From: Entamoeba invadens IP1 | Taxonomy: Eukaryota; Evosea; Mastigamoebida; Endamoebidae | Assembly (NCBI RefSeq): GCF_000330505.1 | Contig: NW_004440189.1 | Span: 319,125 to 383,124 of the forward strand | Length of the DNA stretch: 64,000 bases | Reading direction: 5' to 3' | Shown here: positions 22,401 through 34,640 of the stretch, piece after piece | Layout of the letters: each line of letters starts with the position of its first letter | Position numbering within the stretch: the first letter of the stretch is position 1 | Notes under the pieces: generated by a model | The model's input: the letters and a program-made list of their open reading frames with translations, nothing else | Database searches by the model: none | What the model was told of the DNA's origin: nothing | Made by a program: the position numbers and the translations under genes

Positions 22401-24571
22401 CCCGAAGAAGAGTCTTCTGGCGTCTCAATGAAGAAGTCTGTTTGTGCTATTCGAATTCTTTTCACGTCGAGGGGGTTCGATGTGTTCATTTTTGAAATGG
22501 TGTCGACGATTTGCAAGAGTAAAAAGAGGACGTTTTTGTTATACACGACATAAGGGATGGTATCTACTATTTCTTTCAATGCACTCGATATGAAGTTGAA
22601 TGTGTTATCATTCGACGTTGTTGTCTTCACTATCAAGAAACTGACCAATCGAGTCATTGCCTTATTTCTCACATAAACAGAGAGTTTCTCCGATGACAGT
22701 AATTGCTTCACGACATTCAGAATCTTTTTAAAGAGAATACCATAGACGGGTATAACGAAATTATACATCGGCTCTTCTCCTATGGAATCATCTAAGTATT
22801 CTGAAATATACCCAAACCCAAATCGTTCACCTCGGAATAACTCCAAATAATAGATGGAGACGAACATTAATATTCTATTTGGCTGTGACCCACGTGTTGA
22901 AATGCCCAACTCTGTAGTTTTCAAAAAGTCCTCATACAGTAGTTTGTGTTGTTCGATGTTATAAAATCGCGTTAAAATAGCTAAGATCTCTCCTTCAACT
23001 TCGATCTCAACGTGACTCTTCTTCATTAATAAAGGTGGTATGTTAAACGCGATGTCCTTAACACACGTATACCATTCTGATGGGTGTTCGCCTTCTTTCA
23101 CATACTTCACTACAACACATGTGAACCAAAACGTCCGAAAGAGCTTCAAGTCGGCTTCTTCAGTGATCATATCTTCCATCCCTTCAATCAGCAAGCTAAT
23201 TGGTTCTAATAATTTCCCCATCAATTGGACTTCTGTTCTATTTTTAATATTCAAAGATGCTTCTGGCGTCGTTGAATTACTAAGTTTGATGAAGATCCCA
23301 ATCGTCTTTTTTAAGAGGTCAAAGCGGAGTTTGTTGTCGGTCAACGTCCCAACAATTTTTGTGAGTAACGAACAAACTGCATTCACCACTTTACTGAGGT
23401 CTTCTGGGACATTACGTTTTGCTTTAAGGATATCCGTGTCTGCCAATTTGAAAAAGGTGATGATGTAATTAACTGATATCTTATACAGTTCTTCTTCATT
23501 TAATGAAGTGAAGATGGGAAGGGAATTTAAGATGGCAAAGTCCTTTTCGGTCAGTGGGTAATTCACTAAGTTAATCAAATACGACAGGACATCGACATTC
23601 GTCTTCTTCTCCTTTTTAATGGCACACAACTGTGCTACGAAGAGTACCATTGACAAGAATGCGTTCGGTGCGCATCCACTCGGAGAATACTGTAATGAGA
23701 TATGTGAACGACTCGTCTCGATAAATCGTGTGAGAGTCTCGTCATCAAAATACGTCGCAAAGCGCGTCACCACATCTTTCATCTTCTCGTCGGGGATTGA
23801 ACCAAATGTGCAATGTTTTCTGAAGTCGTCGAGCGTTCTAACATCATGTTTCGCTACTATTGCAAGAGCATGAAAGATTTGTGGATAGAAGTGATTCACT
23901 CGACAATAGTCTAATTGCAATACATCTTGTAACGTCGACTCCAAACCATTGAAGTACTTCTTTTCGTCAAATTGAGCCAATTTAATGTAATACTCTAACT
24001 TCTCGGAGATCGTTGATTCGTGGTTTAAAGTCACTTGAGTCGGTTCTAAATCGTCTGCAACCAGTCCAAGTGCAGGGCGGACAATTTTCTCTTTGGCACC
24101 ATGTTTGTCGTGAATTAGAGCAATCAGGTCTGTTCGTTGTTCCTTTGAAAAAGATACAAATGACTGTGATGCCATTGCTAATAACAGGATTTTCACGTCG
24201 TTTTCAGAGCCTTTGGTCAACACACTTGTGATCATTAAAAATACATCTTCGTGAATAGAAGCCCCCATCGGATGCCCAATCATTGTTTTGAGGAAGAGGA
24301 GATGTTTATTACTTAAAGGGATATTGTCGATCATTTTGATGTATTTCAGTAAAGTACCAGTCAAAGTACTATACAATGGGTGTTCTGGTCCAATTTCGTT
24401 ATAGAATTCTTGAAGGGGTACTAGAGTGTCTAATACAACTTGGGAATTAATGCCATCTTTGGTAGTGTTGATGTTGAGTACATCAAAAAATGGTTGGAGG
24501 CGGGAGAGGTGTGTATTCACGTCGGATTTTAGAAGGAGCTTAATGTACTTTTGTTTCAAAGTAAGCGACAT
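19487..24571 (-). CDS. Phosphatidylinositol 4-kinase III alpha (Stt4/PI4KA-like), two exons
   Basis: Exons 24571-20141 and 20053-19487 on the minus strand give 1665 residues. The 87-nt intron (GTTTGT...TAG) splits the kinase domain, and joining restores GDMYT-YFLAKYGGRK. The kinase core is clear: IIFKAGDDIRSDMLAVQLI, YRIIATGPDCGIIEVV, SRDQIG, the catalytic loop KDRHNGNI (about 1515) and IDFGFMF. SPGGDLGIE and LMLDT further down are specific to PI4K type III alpha rather than PI3K. The long N-terminal half is helical-repeat-like. The enzyme makes PI4P, mainly at the plasma membrane in animals and yeast. The usual length is about 1900-2100, so this is a shortened form. The initiator-like cgttcaactcc precedes the ATG. 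Confidence 0.93.
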
Positions 24572-24998
24572 GCTTTGCTTTTGGAGTTGAACGACTCGTT
24601 TTACTATTCTATTATAATTAACAAACTATTGTTTATTATATACTCAGTCATCTGGAAATCCATTTTGATTTTATAATATTACTATTGTAAATAACCTTTT
24701 ATTATAGTTTTTTTAATTGTTTTTATATAATAAACATATCCTATTTTTAATAGTAAAATTATTAATAAAACAAACCAAAATAATAATAAAAATAATAAAA
24801 TAAAACTTTTACCCATAAAAAAGGTATTTCGACTAAATCCTCACCAATTCCATTCCACTTGAGTAAAATATCAAAAAAATATTTTTGGTAATCAAAAACA
24901 CAAGAAATATCGATTCAACACCCAAGTACATAACAACCAAAAGAATTAAAAAATAGTAACGAAATACCAAAGAAAATGAACTGAAAAATAAGAGTCGA
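24572..24998. promoter_or_regulatory. Divergent promoter region of PI4K and p24 genes
   Basis: AT-rich spacer. On the plus strand a GAAC element (atgaactgaaaaataag, near 24976) lies about 20 bases before the p24 ATG. No gene or notable repeat is seen. Confidence 0.5.
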
Positions 24999-25616
24999 AT
25001 GTTGGTCATTCTCTTGCTGTTTTCTGCAGTCCAATCATTCATGATGGAAGTTCCAACGAACGGATATCGTTGTATCTTCGAGGAGGGATTTGACAAAGAA
25101 AAGATCACTGGAACCTACCGCTTTCCACCTAATGCAATTCCGAGCAATCGCAATGTAGTCTTCAAAATCTTCCGTGGTGAGAAGAACGAGCGAGTTGAAG
25201 TCTTTGCTTCCGACTTTGATCCGAAAGGGATAAGCAAGAACTTTGGGTCTTTATTCACTTCCGACAATGACAAACTTCACGTCTGTGTGATCGACTCCTC
25301 TGACACAAGAGGAGCTCCTCCTGTATTAGTCGAAATAAATTTTGCTGATGGCAAAAAAGACGACACCAATGTGATCAAAAAACAAACGATAAACAAGGTG
25401 GATGCAATGAGTGACGAAGCAAGTTCACAAGCTTCGACCATTTATGACTATGTTAAAAAGTGTGTCGCGTTATATGATTCGCGCAGAGGATTGAATGAAG
25501 CGACAAACACGATGTCATTATGGATGATGATATTTGTTATAGGGACTGTTATAGCTTCTTCTCTCTACCAAGTCATTTCCCTCAAACGATTCTTTAGACA
25601 CAGAAAGATCATTTAA
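24999..25616 (+). CDS. p24 (emp24/GP25L) family cargo receptor
   Basis: A 205-residue type I membrane protein with a signal peptide (MLVILLLFSAVQS). It has a GOLD domain with two cysteines (YRCIF and HVCVID), a coiled-coil stretch, one membrane helix (MSLWMMIFVIGTVIASSLYQV) and a short cytosolic tail, LKRFFRHRKII. The tail has the FF motif and basic residues that p24 proteins use for COPII export and COPI retrieval. p24 proteins cycle between ER and Golgi and sort cargo, including GPI-anchored proteins. The length and order of domains match the family. Confidence 0.9.
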   Translation: MLVILLLFSAVQSFMMEVPTNGYRCIFEEGFDKEKITGTYRFPPNAIPSNRNVVFKIFRGEKNERVEVFASDFDPKGISKNFGSLFTSDNDKLHVCVIDSSDTRGAPPVLVEINFADGKKDDTNVIKKQTINKVDAMSDEASSQASTIYDYVKKCVALYDSRRGLNEATNTMSLWMMIFVIGTVIASSLYQVISLKRFFRHRKII

Positions 25617-25761
25617 GTCTTTCTTTCCCATCTAAAACATTAGGTTTACATTTACTATATGTGTCAGTTCCATTATGGTTTCAAAATAGATCGAAGGGGA
25701 ATAGTTAAAGATTATAGTTGTTTATAATTAAAAATTGTTCGAGATGGATATGTTAACACAA

Positions 25762-26355
25762 TCACTTATTCTCATATGACTTGATCTCCGCTCGTCGTAT
25801 TCCACGCTTAAGTAACTTCTTCCGCGTTGCCATTACATCACTCATCGTCACACGAATAACGCGTTTCCCATCGCGCCGTATTTCACGCGGCTTCTTCTCA
25901 TCTTTGTATTCAAGTTCCGCACGTAATTTATCAGTTTTGGACTCTACCCATGTCACTTTCACACCATCCCCAGGACTAATCTTCGTCTCCGCTGTCTTTC
26001 CAATGTCTGAAATTGCATTCCAAAGCATTTCATTCGCAGCTGAAGAAATCACCTCGGAAACACCTTCTCCAACGTACAAAGCAGCTTCGTCCTCGTCGGA
26101 CTGAAGGACACCTCTGATGCGTTGAAGTAATACATTTCTTACTAAGAAGTCTGACCCAATGATTCGATTTGTCTGCGAGATGTATTGGTTCTTCATTATT
26201 TGTCCCTCTTCTGCTGCTGCGTTATTCGATTGTTGGACAATTGGTTTTAATGGCATTTGAGTTGTCCGACGCGCCAATGAAGGTGCGGTGTACTCTCCAC
26301 CTTTTATCGAAGGTACTCCAGCAGGAAATGAAGTGCTTTTATTCGGCAAAGTCAT
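25762..26355 (-). CDS. Basic/acidic nuclear-type protein, possibly TAF4-like
   Basis: A 197-residue protein. The N-terminal 60 residues are low complexity. The middle (about 60-125) is predicted helical: NRIIGSDFLVRNVLLQRIRGVL, then a helix VGEGVSEVISSAANEMLWNAISDI, which resembles the interrupted histone fold of TFIID subunit TAF4. A later RVTMSDV segment and a basic C-terminus follow the same order as TAF4 C-terminal domains. The similarity is judged by eye only and is weak, so function stays open. It converges with the p24 gene, 145 bases away. Confidence 0.4.
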   Translation of the reverse strand: MTLPNKSTSFPAGVPSIKGGEYTAPSLARRTTQMPLKPIVQQSNNAAAEEGQIMKNQYISQTNRIIGSDFLVRNVLLQRIRGVLQSDEDEAALYVGEGVSEVISSAANEMLWNAISDIGKTAETKISPGDGVKVTWVESKTDKLRAELEYKDEKKPREIRRDGKRVIRVTMSDVMATRKKLLKRGIRRAEIKSYENK

Positions 26356-26465
26356 CCGTTTAATTAGTTTCTTATTTTAATAGTTTCGATGCATTCCTAT
26401 TCATTACTAGTAAAATAAACTAAAACGAAACTAAAAGAGGTAATTTAAAAGAAGATATCATTCAG

Positions 26466-29400
26466 TCACAATTTGATGGGGACTAACTGAGCCGTCTTAC
26501 TCAAGATGTCTATGACCTTCATACGGACGTCCAAATCGTCCGAGGCTATCAATTTGAGAATTGAGGAATGTGCGAATTGGACCATTTCCAAAAAGTCCTT
26601 GTTTTCGACTTTGACGAATTGGTCCAAGACGTATAAAAGGAGTTCTTTTGAGTTGCACCTCATGAAACTATTTGCCGAGTAATATTGAATTCGTTTGGTG
26701 AATACTTTCTTTAAGTAGTCCAAAGAGATGTCATGTAATATCTCCAACCCATCAACGTGCTTTGTAACGATCGCTTTCACGACTATTTCGTAGTTCTCTG
26801 CTATGCTTTCCAATGGCAATTTCTCCATTGTGTCAAACAAATTGTCTTGAAGGCTTTCAAGTTGTTTTAACATCCTTTCAGTGATTGGCAAATCTTCTAC
26901 TGCGCTGATATATTGTATTAAACCTTTCGATGCTATTGTACTCAATCCGTTCTGTATTATTCTCCACTTCTTCCAATGTCTAATGCACTCGAGTGTGTGG
27001 GCATTGACACAACACTTCTCGCAATAATAATGTTGAAAACATCCAGCACATCGGTACATGAAATAGACGACGTTTTTAGCTCCACATTTCTCACATGGAA
27101 TAACATTGTTTGGTTTCACTCTTTGATTCTTCCCCACAGTCGACGATGAAATGCCTTTAATAGCTTCGACCACCCGTTTAAAGTAAAGTGCTTCTTGGTC
27201 TAAATAGAGATTTGCGACTTCATTGAAATCTTTGTGTACGATGAACTCTTTCAAAAAATTGGCTGTTTCTTCCCACGCCTTTTCATGGTTCAAAAGTACA
27301 TTAAATGCAAAGGAGACAACAGGAAGGGTCAGTTTGATTGGCAACTGTAAACAAGCCGAATACACACACCCAAGCACTCGTTGATTTTCATGTGGAAATT
27401 CAGGTACACAGCATCGATAAAGTGAGCGGTAAAACACTATTTCAGTGAGTTCTGGTGACAGTTGAAGCAACTCTTGTGTTATTACCTTAATCGCATATTC
27501 CGCTACAGACTCGTACTTTCCTGTCGCACTTGCAGCTAATGATGTGAATAAAGGCAAGTACTTTATTAAGTAGACCTCAGCGTTTTTCGGCAAATTCTGG
27601 AGATACATTGGTGTCATATGTGTCTCTGCAACGTCTTGTATGTTCTCAATACTCTCCATTTCACTCCCTTCAATGTATTCATCTGCTCCTTTTAAGATCT
27701 CTCCAGACATTCTCACAATCTCTCTGTTGTACTCCTCTCCACTCGCATTCCCATTCTTTTGGAATGAAATCAGCGAATTAACAAAAACAGTGAATTCCTT
27801 GTTCACCTCTTCTATATGTTCGTTATAAAACTTTTTAAGTAGCTCAAAGCCACACATCCGAATCTTCTCTTCTTCCGCAGATATCCTCACACATTCAAAT
27901 AAAATCCTCCACCCCGACTTCATGTTACTTATCCAATTGGAATTATTGACTAACATTTGGATCCCGGCTAGCACCAATTCTTTCACTCGTTCATCTTGAT
28001 GGTCAGCTAAGACATACACAAATGGCTCAAGTGCCCGTTTTTGGTTCTCACAGTTTTCTTCTTTAACAGTTGAAAACAATGAAACCAATTGCTTTAAACA
28101 GTCGACGGCACCCATTGCGACGAGTTCATTGGGGTGCATACAACACTTTCTAAAAAGGGACGACAACGAGTCCCAAAATGGGGCCCAATGTACTTCATCA
28201 CGTTCTTTATTCGAAGTAGCTACAACGACTAATATCTGGAACGCAAACAGTCCTGGGGTCCTTTGATCAATTTGTTCCAACACAATTTGGCACAACGCGC
28301 TGAAAAAGTTCTTTGCGCCTCGATGGCCCAGATTTCCACTCGCACAAAAGATATCGTTGATCTCACTTGCGTCGATTTGTGTAATAACACCGGATGGAAG
28401 GATCGGTCGTTCACCTTCTTTTAATTCTTTCACCTTTTTTTCTTCAAATTTGTATTCGATGGGGTAGATAGTGTCCGTCTTCTCATATGAGATTTCTATC
28501 GCCTGTTCTCCCCACCCACTCGCTATCTGTCGCAATCGCTCGATTTCAAATAAACACCTCAAAAATGGGATCCATCCCGTCGACAAGAACTCGCCGTCAT
28601 TCTGCGCAACACTTAGCAATGATCTGATCACTAACAAATGCCTTTCTTCGATGTATTGTGGTTGATCTATGCACGCCAGTGACCGCATCAATTGAATGAT
28701 ATAATCCAATGAATCAACTAAGAAGAAAATGGCACTTAAGTGCAGCGCAGACTGTAATAAAGTCACTCCTCTGTTCATCATCTTTTCGTCTCGTGTCACA
28801 AAACAGAACCGCATCACTTCGTAACAGACATTTTTATAAATGAAGACGTGCATCTCGCGAACAACTTCATGCGAAGCTTCATAGTTATAGACCCCTTGTT
28901 CTCTTATAATTGTGGACTTTTGTGGCTCATCGTCCTTTTGTGCGATAGTGAATGGAGTCGCTACGACTCGCTCAAATATCCCTTTCAATGGGTCTTCATT
29001 CATTTTTATGTTAAATCCTCTATCAGACAATATAACATCTCTAAACTTGTCGTATGTATCAAACGCTTTGACCTTCGCGTTCGGATTATGCGTCTCCGTC
29101 GACAAGCATATAATCGACATTGCTATTTGATAGATCTCGTCCACACTAATGTTATCGAAGACACCGGGATTACACTCACTATACCTCTCGGAGAACGCAG
29201 TTAACACTCGACCAACTACTTGTGACTCCCCACCCATCACAAATGCAGCAAACATGATTCGCATTGATTCGTCGATACTCAACTTGGAAAAATCCAATTT
29301 CTTCAAAAGTTCCTTTAAACACTCTTGATTCAGTGGATCTATCCCACCTAAGTAATCGCCAAAAGCTTTTCTATCAAGCCCACTTAATTGGTGCAAAAAT

Positions 29401-30884
29401 GTGACGATGGACGAGGCCGTGTTAGTACACATCTCCTTTTCAATGAAAAATGCTATCCCTTTCTTCGGCGATTTTTCAAACTCCGCAAGACCATCAGTCA
29501 CTATTTTCTTCTGTTGTTTGAGTTGGATGATGTTAATCGTCGACTCGGGAACTACGGGGTCTTCCTCTTTCAGTAATTTATGTAAGTCACTCTCCCAATG
29601 TTCAGTCGCTGTGGTCATCAACATGTATAACCGACTCAAGACTTCCATACATAAAGCACTGAGTTCGGGTGTTTGAAGAAGTTTCACAACGCATCTCACA
29701 ATGTCCTCAAATACATTTGGACTGCTTACCTCACAGTCGTAGTTCACAAACAACTCGATAATAGTAGTACCACTCTTCACTAGTTTCTTAACAAACTCAA
29801 GTACTATCAACTGTCGCTGAACACTATTCCCCTCTAAAAGTACAGTCACTACTTTACTGAAGAGTAACCCTAAATTGTTCCTCATGTATTTCCGATACTT
29901 CGCTATCGAAATGTCTAAGATCTCTATAGACATCTTGAGTACACTTTCAGTTGAGTCGAGTGAATTGACTATGATAGGCTCCGTCAAGTCGCCTACAAAC
30001 TTGGGAGTGATGATGTCTTGTACCACTAATTCTGGTGGGAAGTTGTCTAAATATGATTTTATCAGTGGGAGTACCATTCTCTTCGACTTCATGTTGACAT
30101 ACGCCTTTGCTTCATTTGTGATAGTCTGCACATAATTGTTATACATCCCCAAATTAAGTGTTCTTTCTGTCCAGTTCTCTGTAGCATATTGTGACATGCA
30201 AAAGAGTAAAGCCGTTCCTTGTTGGATATTTCCTTTGAGATATTCTCCATTCACCTCACTTTTTTGATTCATCTTTGATACAACAATATCTACTATTCTT
30301 CCAATACACATCTTATAAGCTCCATTGTTTGTCTGCAAATTAGTATTCTCTATTAATTATAATATAATATATTTTGTTAATAAAAAACAAACGTCTGAAG
30401 GTTGTGTGATGATGTACATATCATATATTGTTTTGAAAATAGCTATAATAAAGGGCGTAGATAAAGTAATTGAGAATTTGTCAACAATTGTGGTCATGCA
30501 CTTTGCGACATATAAATTGGTTTGAAGTGAATTGTATCGAAAGAGTGATGACAAGACATTAATCAAAGTAACCAACACGTCCACGGATTGCCCTTTGTAT
30601 GTGATTTCAACGTGTTTAATTGATTGGTAGAGTAACAACTTCTCGATCAAATCAATTACTTTGCAACACATCAAGTAGTTCTTTGCTTTGTGTGACTCTT
30701 CGATGACCTCAATAAGAGGGGAAATCAATTGTTCTTTTCCTTTCATCAAATCGTCTCCGTAATTCGCCTCTTTGATTTGTTTTTTGATCACTTCACATAT
30801 CTCATTGACTTGTACTTGTTTTCGCTGTGTACATGATAAAATGTCTTGCACAGCTTTCACTAGAAAGATGTTATTCTGTGCCAT
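26466..30884 (-). CDS. Large Sec7-domain protein (BIG/Sec7 type) with degenerate catalytic site and C-terminal zinc finger
   Basis: Exons 30884-30393 and 30332-26466 on the minus strand give 1452 residues; the intron is 60 nt (GTTTGT...CAG). The N-terminus is DCB/HUS-like helical. A Sec7 domain lies at about 445-640: FEKSPKKGIAFFIEKEM, GLDRKAFGDYLGG, FSERYSECNPGVF, THNPNAKVK. In active ARF exchange factors GDYLGE carries the catalytic glutamate finger; here that residue (about 494) is glycine. The LNTxxHNP motif reads LSTETHNP, also losing its Asn. A cysteine/histidine cluster at about 1244-1285 (CEKCG, CAGC, CEKCC, CIRH) resembles a ZZ/B-box-like zinc finger, unusual for this family. It is probably a Golgi/endosome scaffold rather than an active ARF-GEF. 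Confidence 0.82.
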
Positions 30885-31278
30885 CAATCTTTTTTGTTAC
30901 CTTTTCGAGTTCTTATCTTCTTTTTCTACTTTCTTTTAGTGTCTTTGGAATAATTTATTTTTAATTAAATTTACTACTCGTTCTATTAAAAGTGTTTTTT
31001 CAAAAAAAATGTTTTTTTCGAAAGAGGATAGTATATCTAACTATTTTATTCTATTGTTTTTACTATACAAAAATACTTATTAGATATTCCATTTTATGGT
31101 TAAATATATTACTATACTCTAGTTTATAGACACACTATTTTGATACAGAAAAGAAGGTTAAAATGATTTATAAAATCAAAGTTAATTAAACTTTTTGATT
31201 CAATATTAATAAAAAAAGATGACAAATAAACTTTTGTTTTAAATGAGTAAATACACCAAAACGAGAACAAACACTAAA
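30885..31278. other. AT-rich intergenic region
   Basis: Spacer upstream of the Sec7-like gene and downstream of the CK1-like gene. Near the Sec7 start the minus strand carries a GAAC element (aagaactcgaaaaggtaac, near 30905). Nothing else is seen. Confidence 0.4.
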
Positions 31279-32381
31279 TTACAAAAAAGGTAAACTGATT
31301 CTTGTTGGGTTAAACATAGAAACTGCCTTCCAAATTCTTGGGATCAATTGCTCTTTCATTTCTTCATTCGTAGGACTTTGTCTTGGAGTCACAACAATTT
31401 TCTTAGACGACGAACCCAACTTTGATATAGGTGTTGTTTTATAATCGTTAGGATTATCTTCTTGAGGAAGGTACTTAACTTCATCAACATCAAACAATGG
31501 ACTCACTTTATTCCCATCATTGATAAGCAATTCAGTCAATTGTGATGTAATCATTTTATATCGAGGTTCTTCACCATTCAAGAGACCTAAGACGGAATGG
31601 AACGATGAGATCACTTGGAGTTTAATTTGTGTGTAATCGTAGATCTCCGTCTTTGCAAAAGCTATTTTCTTCTGCTTTATTGTGTTTGACTCATCTAGGC
31701 CACTCCATGGGAGAGTGCCAAGTAAATTTTCAAAGTAAATGAAAAATGCGGAAGTGATGTCGTCTGCCCGTGACGGAGACTTTCCAAAATGGATATTAAG
31801 TGCAGCGTAACATAAAGTCCCTTTGAAACTTTGGTCCCTTTTTATGACATTCTTGTTGCCGTATAAATCCATATAAGACTCTGCCAACCCAAAGTCGATT
31901 AAAACGATTTCGTCATTTCCTTTCATTACAAAATTGGACGGTTTTATGTCGCAGTGGATTAACCCAACTGAATGAACTTGTGTGATGATTTGTGTCATCT
32001 TAATAAGTAACCGGAGTGATGTTGCTGGCGAAAATTTCTTGTCTGGTTGTAATGAACGAAAAGTGGAAAGACTGATTCCAAATAAATCCATTGTCATCAC
32101 ATATCCAAAGTCTGTTGAATCGGAATCTAACATCTTAACTACCCCATTGATGTCCCCTAATTTCTGAATCGCATTAATCTCTGCATAAGCATCGTCGGCC
32201 TTTTTAAAAACTTTAATTGCCTGATAAACAGTCGGTTCTTCAGTGTTTTGTGCTTTGTACACACTTCCTTTTTATTAACTCGAGTTTAATACATATCAAG
32301 TAACAAACCAAACCCACCAAAACCTAATTCACTTGTTAATATCCACTCTTTGTAACGTGTGCCCACAAGGCTTTCATCCAT
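31279..32381 (-). CDS. Casein kinase 1-family protein kinase, two exons
   Basis: Exons 32381-32309 and 32267-31279 on the minus strand give 353 residues. The 41-nt intron (GTTTGT...AAG) lies inside the glycine-rich loop; splicing produces ELGFGGFGSVYKA, without which the kinase has no N-lobe. It has AIKVFK (VAIK lysine), the CK1-type catalytic loop HCDIKPSNF, DFGLA, and a KGTLCYAA activation segment in place of APE, all typical of CK1/TTBK kinases. The C-terminal 70 residues are low complexity. It is a soluble Ser/Thr kinase and looks active; the substrate is unknown. Confidence 0.88.
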
Positions 32382-33639
32382 GTTTGTATTTGCATTTCCT
32401 TTTGTGGACATTATAAATTGAAAGTTTCGTCTCAACTTTTTATAGAAGAATGTTGTCTATTTAAGGTGGTCTCCTGTTTTCCAATAAAACAGGACTTTTT
32501 GGTTAAATATTGTGGGATTTGGTGTTTCGAGTTAAATTGTCATAGTTTGAAGGCAATTTTTTTGATAATAAATGACCAAATAATCGAGCAAAGAAGTTGC
32601 TATTTATTTTAGGTGATAATAGATTAAAAATGTGGGAATATTAGAGTCACCTTTTTAATTGTGTTTAAACTATACCAAAAAATATTAAATGCATGTTTGT
32701 TGTTTGTAACTTAAATAATATTTAGGATCAATAGCCCGTTTTTCTCGGTATTTTTAATTTATTTTACATGGAAATATTTGTAAGTTATTTTTAAATTAAA
32801 ATTTATTGTTCTTTTTGGCATTTTTCGTTTTAAGATAATATGTATAATTTATTGTAATATTAATAATTATTTAATTATTAGAGTTTAGTTCAATTACAAA
32901 ATCAGTAATAATTATTTATTTCTGTCCATTTATTTTCCAATTGTTTAAATTAGGAATGGACTTTATGTAAGAAATTTGTTAAAATATAATATAAATACAA
33001 TAATTTATTATATTATTTATTAACAAGAGTTGTTTTTTTTTTATATTTATATTTGAATAAAAATTAATTTAAATTAATTAAAAAACCAAATTTTTATCAA
33101 AAATATAATGTAGAAGGACAATTCTTGTTATAAAAAACTTTATATTGTACCCATAAAAATGAGTCGACTGATTTACAAAGTAAATCAATAACTTTTATTT
33201 ATTTTTATACATAATAATAAAGGAGATTTGAGATGTTATAAAATGTCACATTTTTAAAAATAACTTTTTTATTAATTGGTGGGAATTGTCAAATTAAAAA
33301 TATTGGTTCTTTTAACCATAAATCAATTCTTTTATCAAAATCGTTTTGTTTATAAATAATGAAATGACAAAAATGACAATTATTTTGACAAGAAAAAATT
33401 AAAGCATACTATTCTTAGTAATTGCCCAAACAAATCCCTCTTTTTTATTATCCTGATTATTACAATTGAAAATAAGTATTATTAGACAATTAATAATATT
33501 AACAATTTGTTTTTATTCGATTCCATTTTGACTTTCGAAAACGATAGATGTTTGTACATTTTAAACCAATCAATGTGATTATATACTATACTATAATTAT
33601 GGTTTTAGAATATTAAAATATAGAACACATCATTTCAAA
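32382..33639. other. AT-rich intergenic region of about 1.26 kb
   Basis: Convincing ORFs and terminal-repeat elements are absent. The DNA is poly-A/T with short palindromic runs, and the left 60 bases are the CK1-like gene's promoter. Confidence 0.4.
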
Positions 33640-34502
33640 TCACTTAGCAACACACTTTAACGACTTAATACGCATGTAACACACGGGTGCATAATCGTCT
33701 TCTCTTTCTGTGATGACGTCATACTCAAATTCAATTCTTTTCACAAAAGTAGGTCCATCAAACACAAAAGTTTCGAACTCCCCTCCCTCACCAACAACAC
33801 TGGCTCCACATTGTTTGTTCAGTCGAATTAACTTTTCTTTCATTTCACTCAATGACTTTCCAATATCTTTTTGGTTTAATCCCATAGAACATACTTTGAC
33901 AAGTCGCGCGTCTAATCCACTTTCTATTATTTCATCTAAAACTTCACGCTGATCTTTTTGCCACAAAGGAGTTAAGACTGTGATGCCACACCTCTCTGCT
34001 CTTTCTTTGAGTCCATCTGTGTCGATAAACTATAAATGTATAACATTTTTATTATATTTTTATTATACTATTTACTATTTTGAAGACCTATTAAAAAGTT
34101 GATCAAAACAAACACATTAGCAAGTCGATTGGCTTGGTATTCAGATGCGATTGCTCCACAACATATTGAGTTAATCTTTGGGTAACATACCAACACCTTT
34201 TTAACAGCTTCGTACAATTTTTCTATTTCGTCATTCTCTGTGACTGTGTAATCCTTCTCGATACAAATACTACTATTCGATTGGAATTGATAGTTAATAA
34301 GAGGAATGCCCATAGCTTCCGACAAATAAGGTATTGCTTCATGTAAAGCAGTCTGGAACATATAACTATTATTATCTTTTTCGTCCACCAATGTTGGTTC
34401 CAGATGGAGCAAACACTCGATTTTGACGCCTTTCTTCTGTAAGCAAACTGCGGTGTATACGCTGTCTTTCCCTCCAGACAGTAAAGCAACGCAATTCGTC
34501 AT
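33640..34502 (-). CDS. DPH6: Dph6, diphthine-ammonia ligase, two exons
   Basis: Exons 34502-34116 and 34029-33640 on the minus strand give 258 residues, the size of the Dph6 ATP-pyrophosphatase domain. The enzyme amidates diphthine on elongation factor 2, the last step of diphthamide synthesis. Visible motifs are the PP-loop CVALLSGGKDSVYTA at the N-terminus, CGAIASEYQANR, LTPLWQKDQ, and GEGGEFETFVFDGP. The 86-nt intron keeps frame only if it starts at GTGTTT, two bases before a normal GTTTGT, and ends TAG. The fused RidA-like C-terminal domains of yeast Dph6 are absent, as in animals and archaea. The C-terminus matches family expectations. Confidence 0.88.
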
Positions 34503-34640
34503 ATTTCTTTACAATACCAGTAAATCAGAATTAGGGTTTCCAATAAAAAAGAACTCAGAATGAAACGGGTATTGAAAACGTCAAACTTCGAACGGTAGAC
34601 CCAAAAACACAAAGAACAAAATGTGAACGGAAATGATGAT

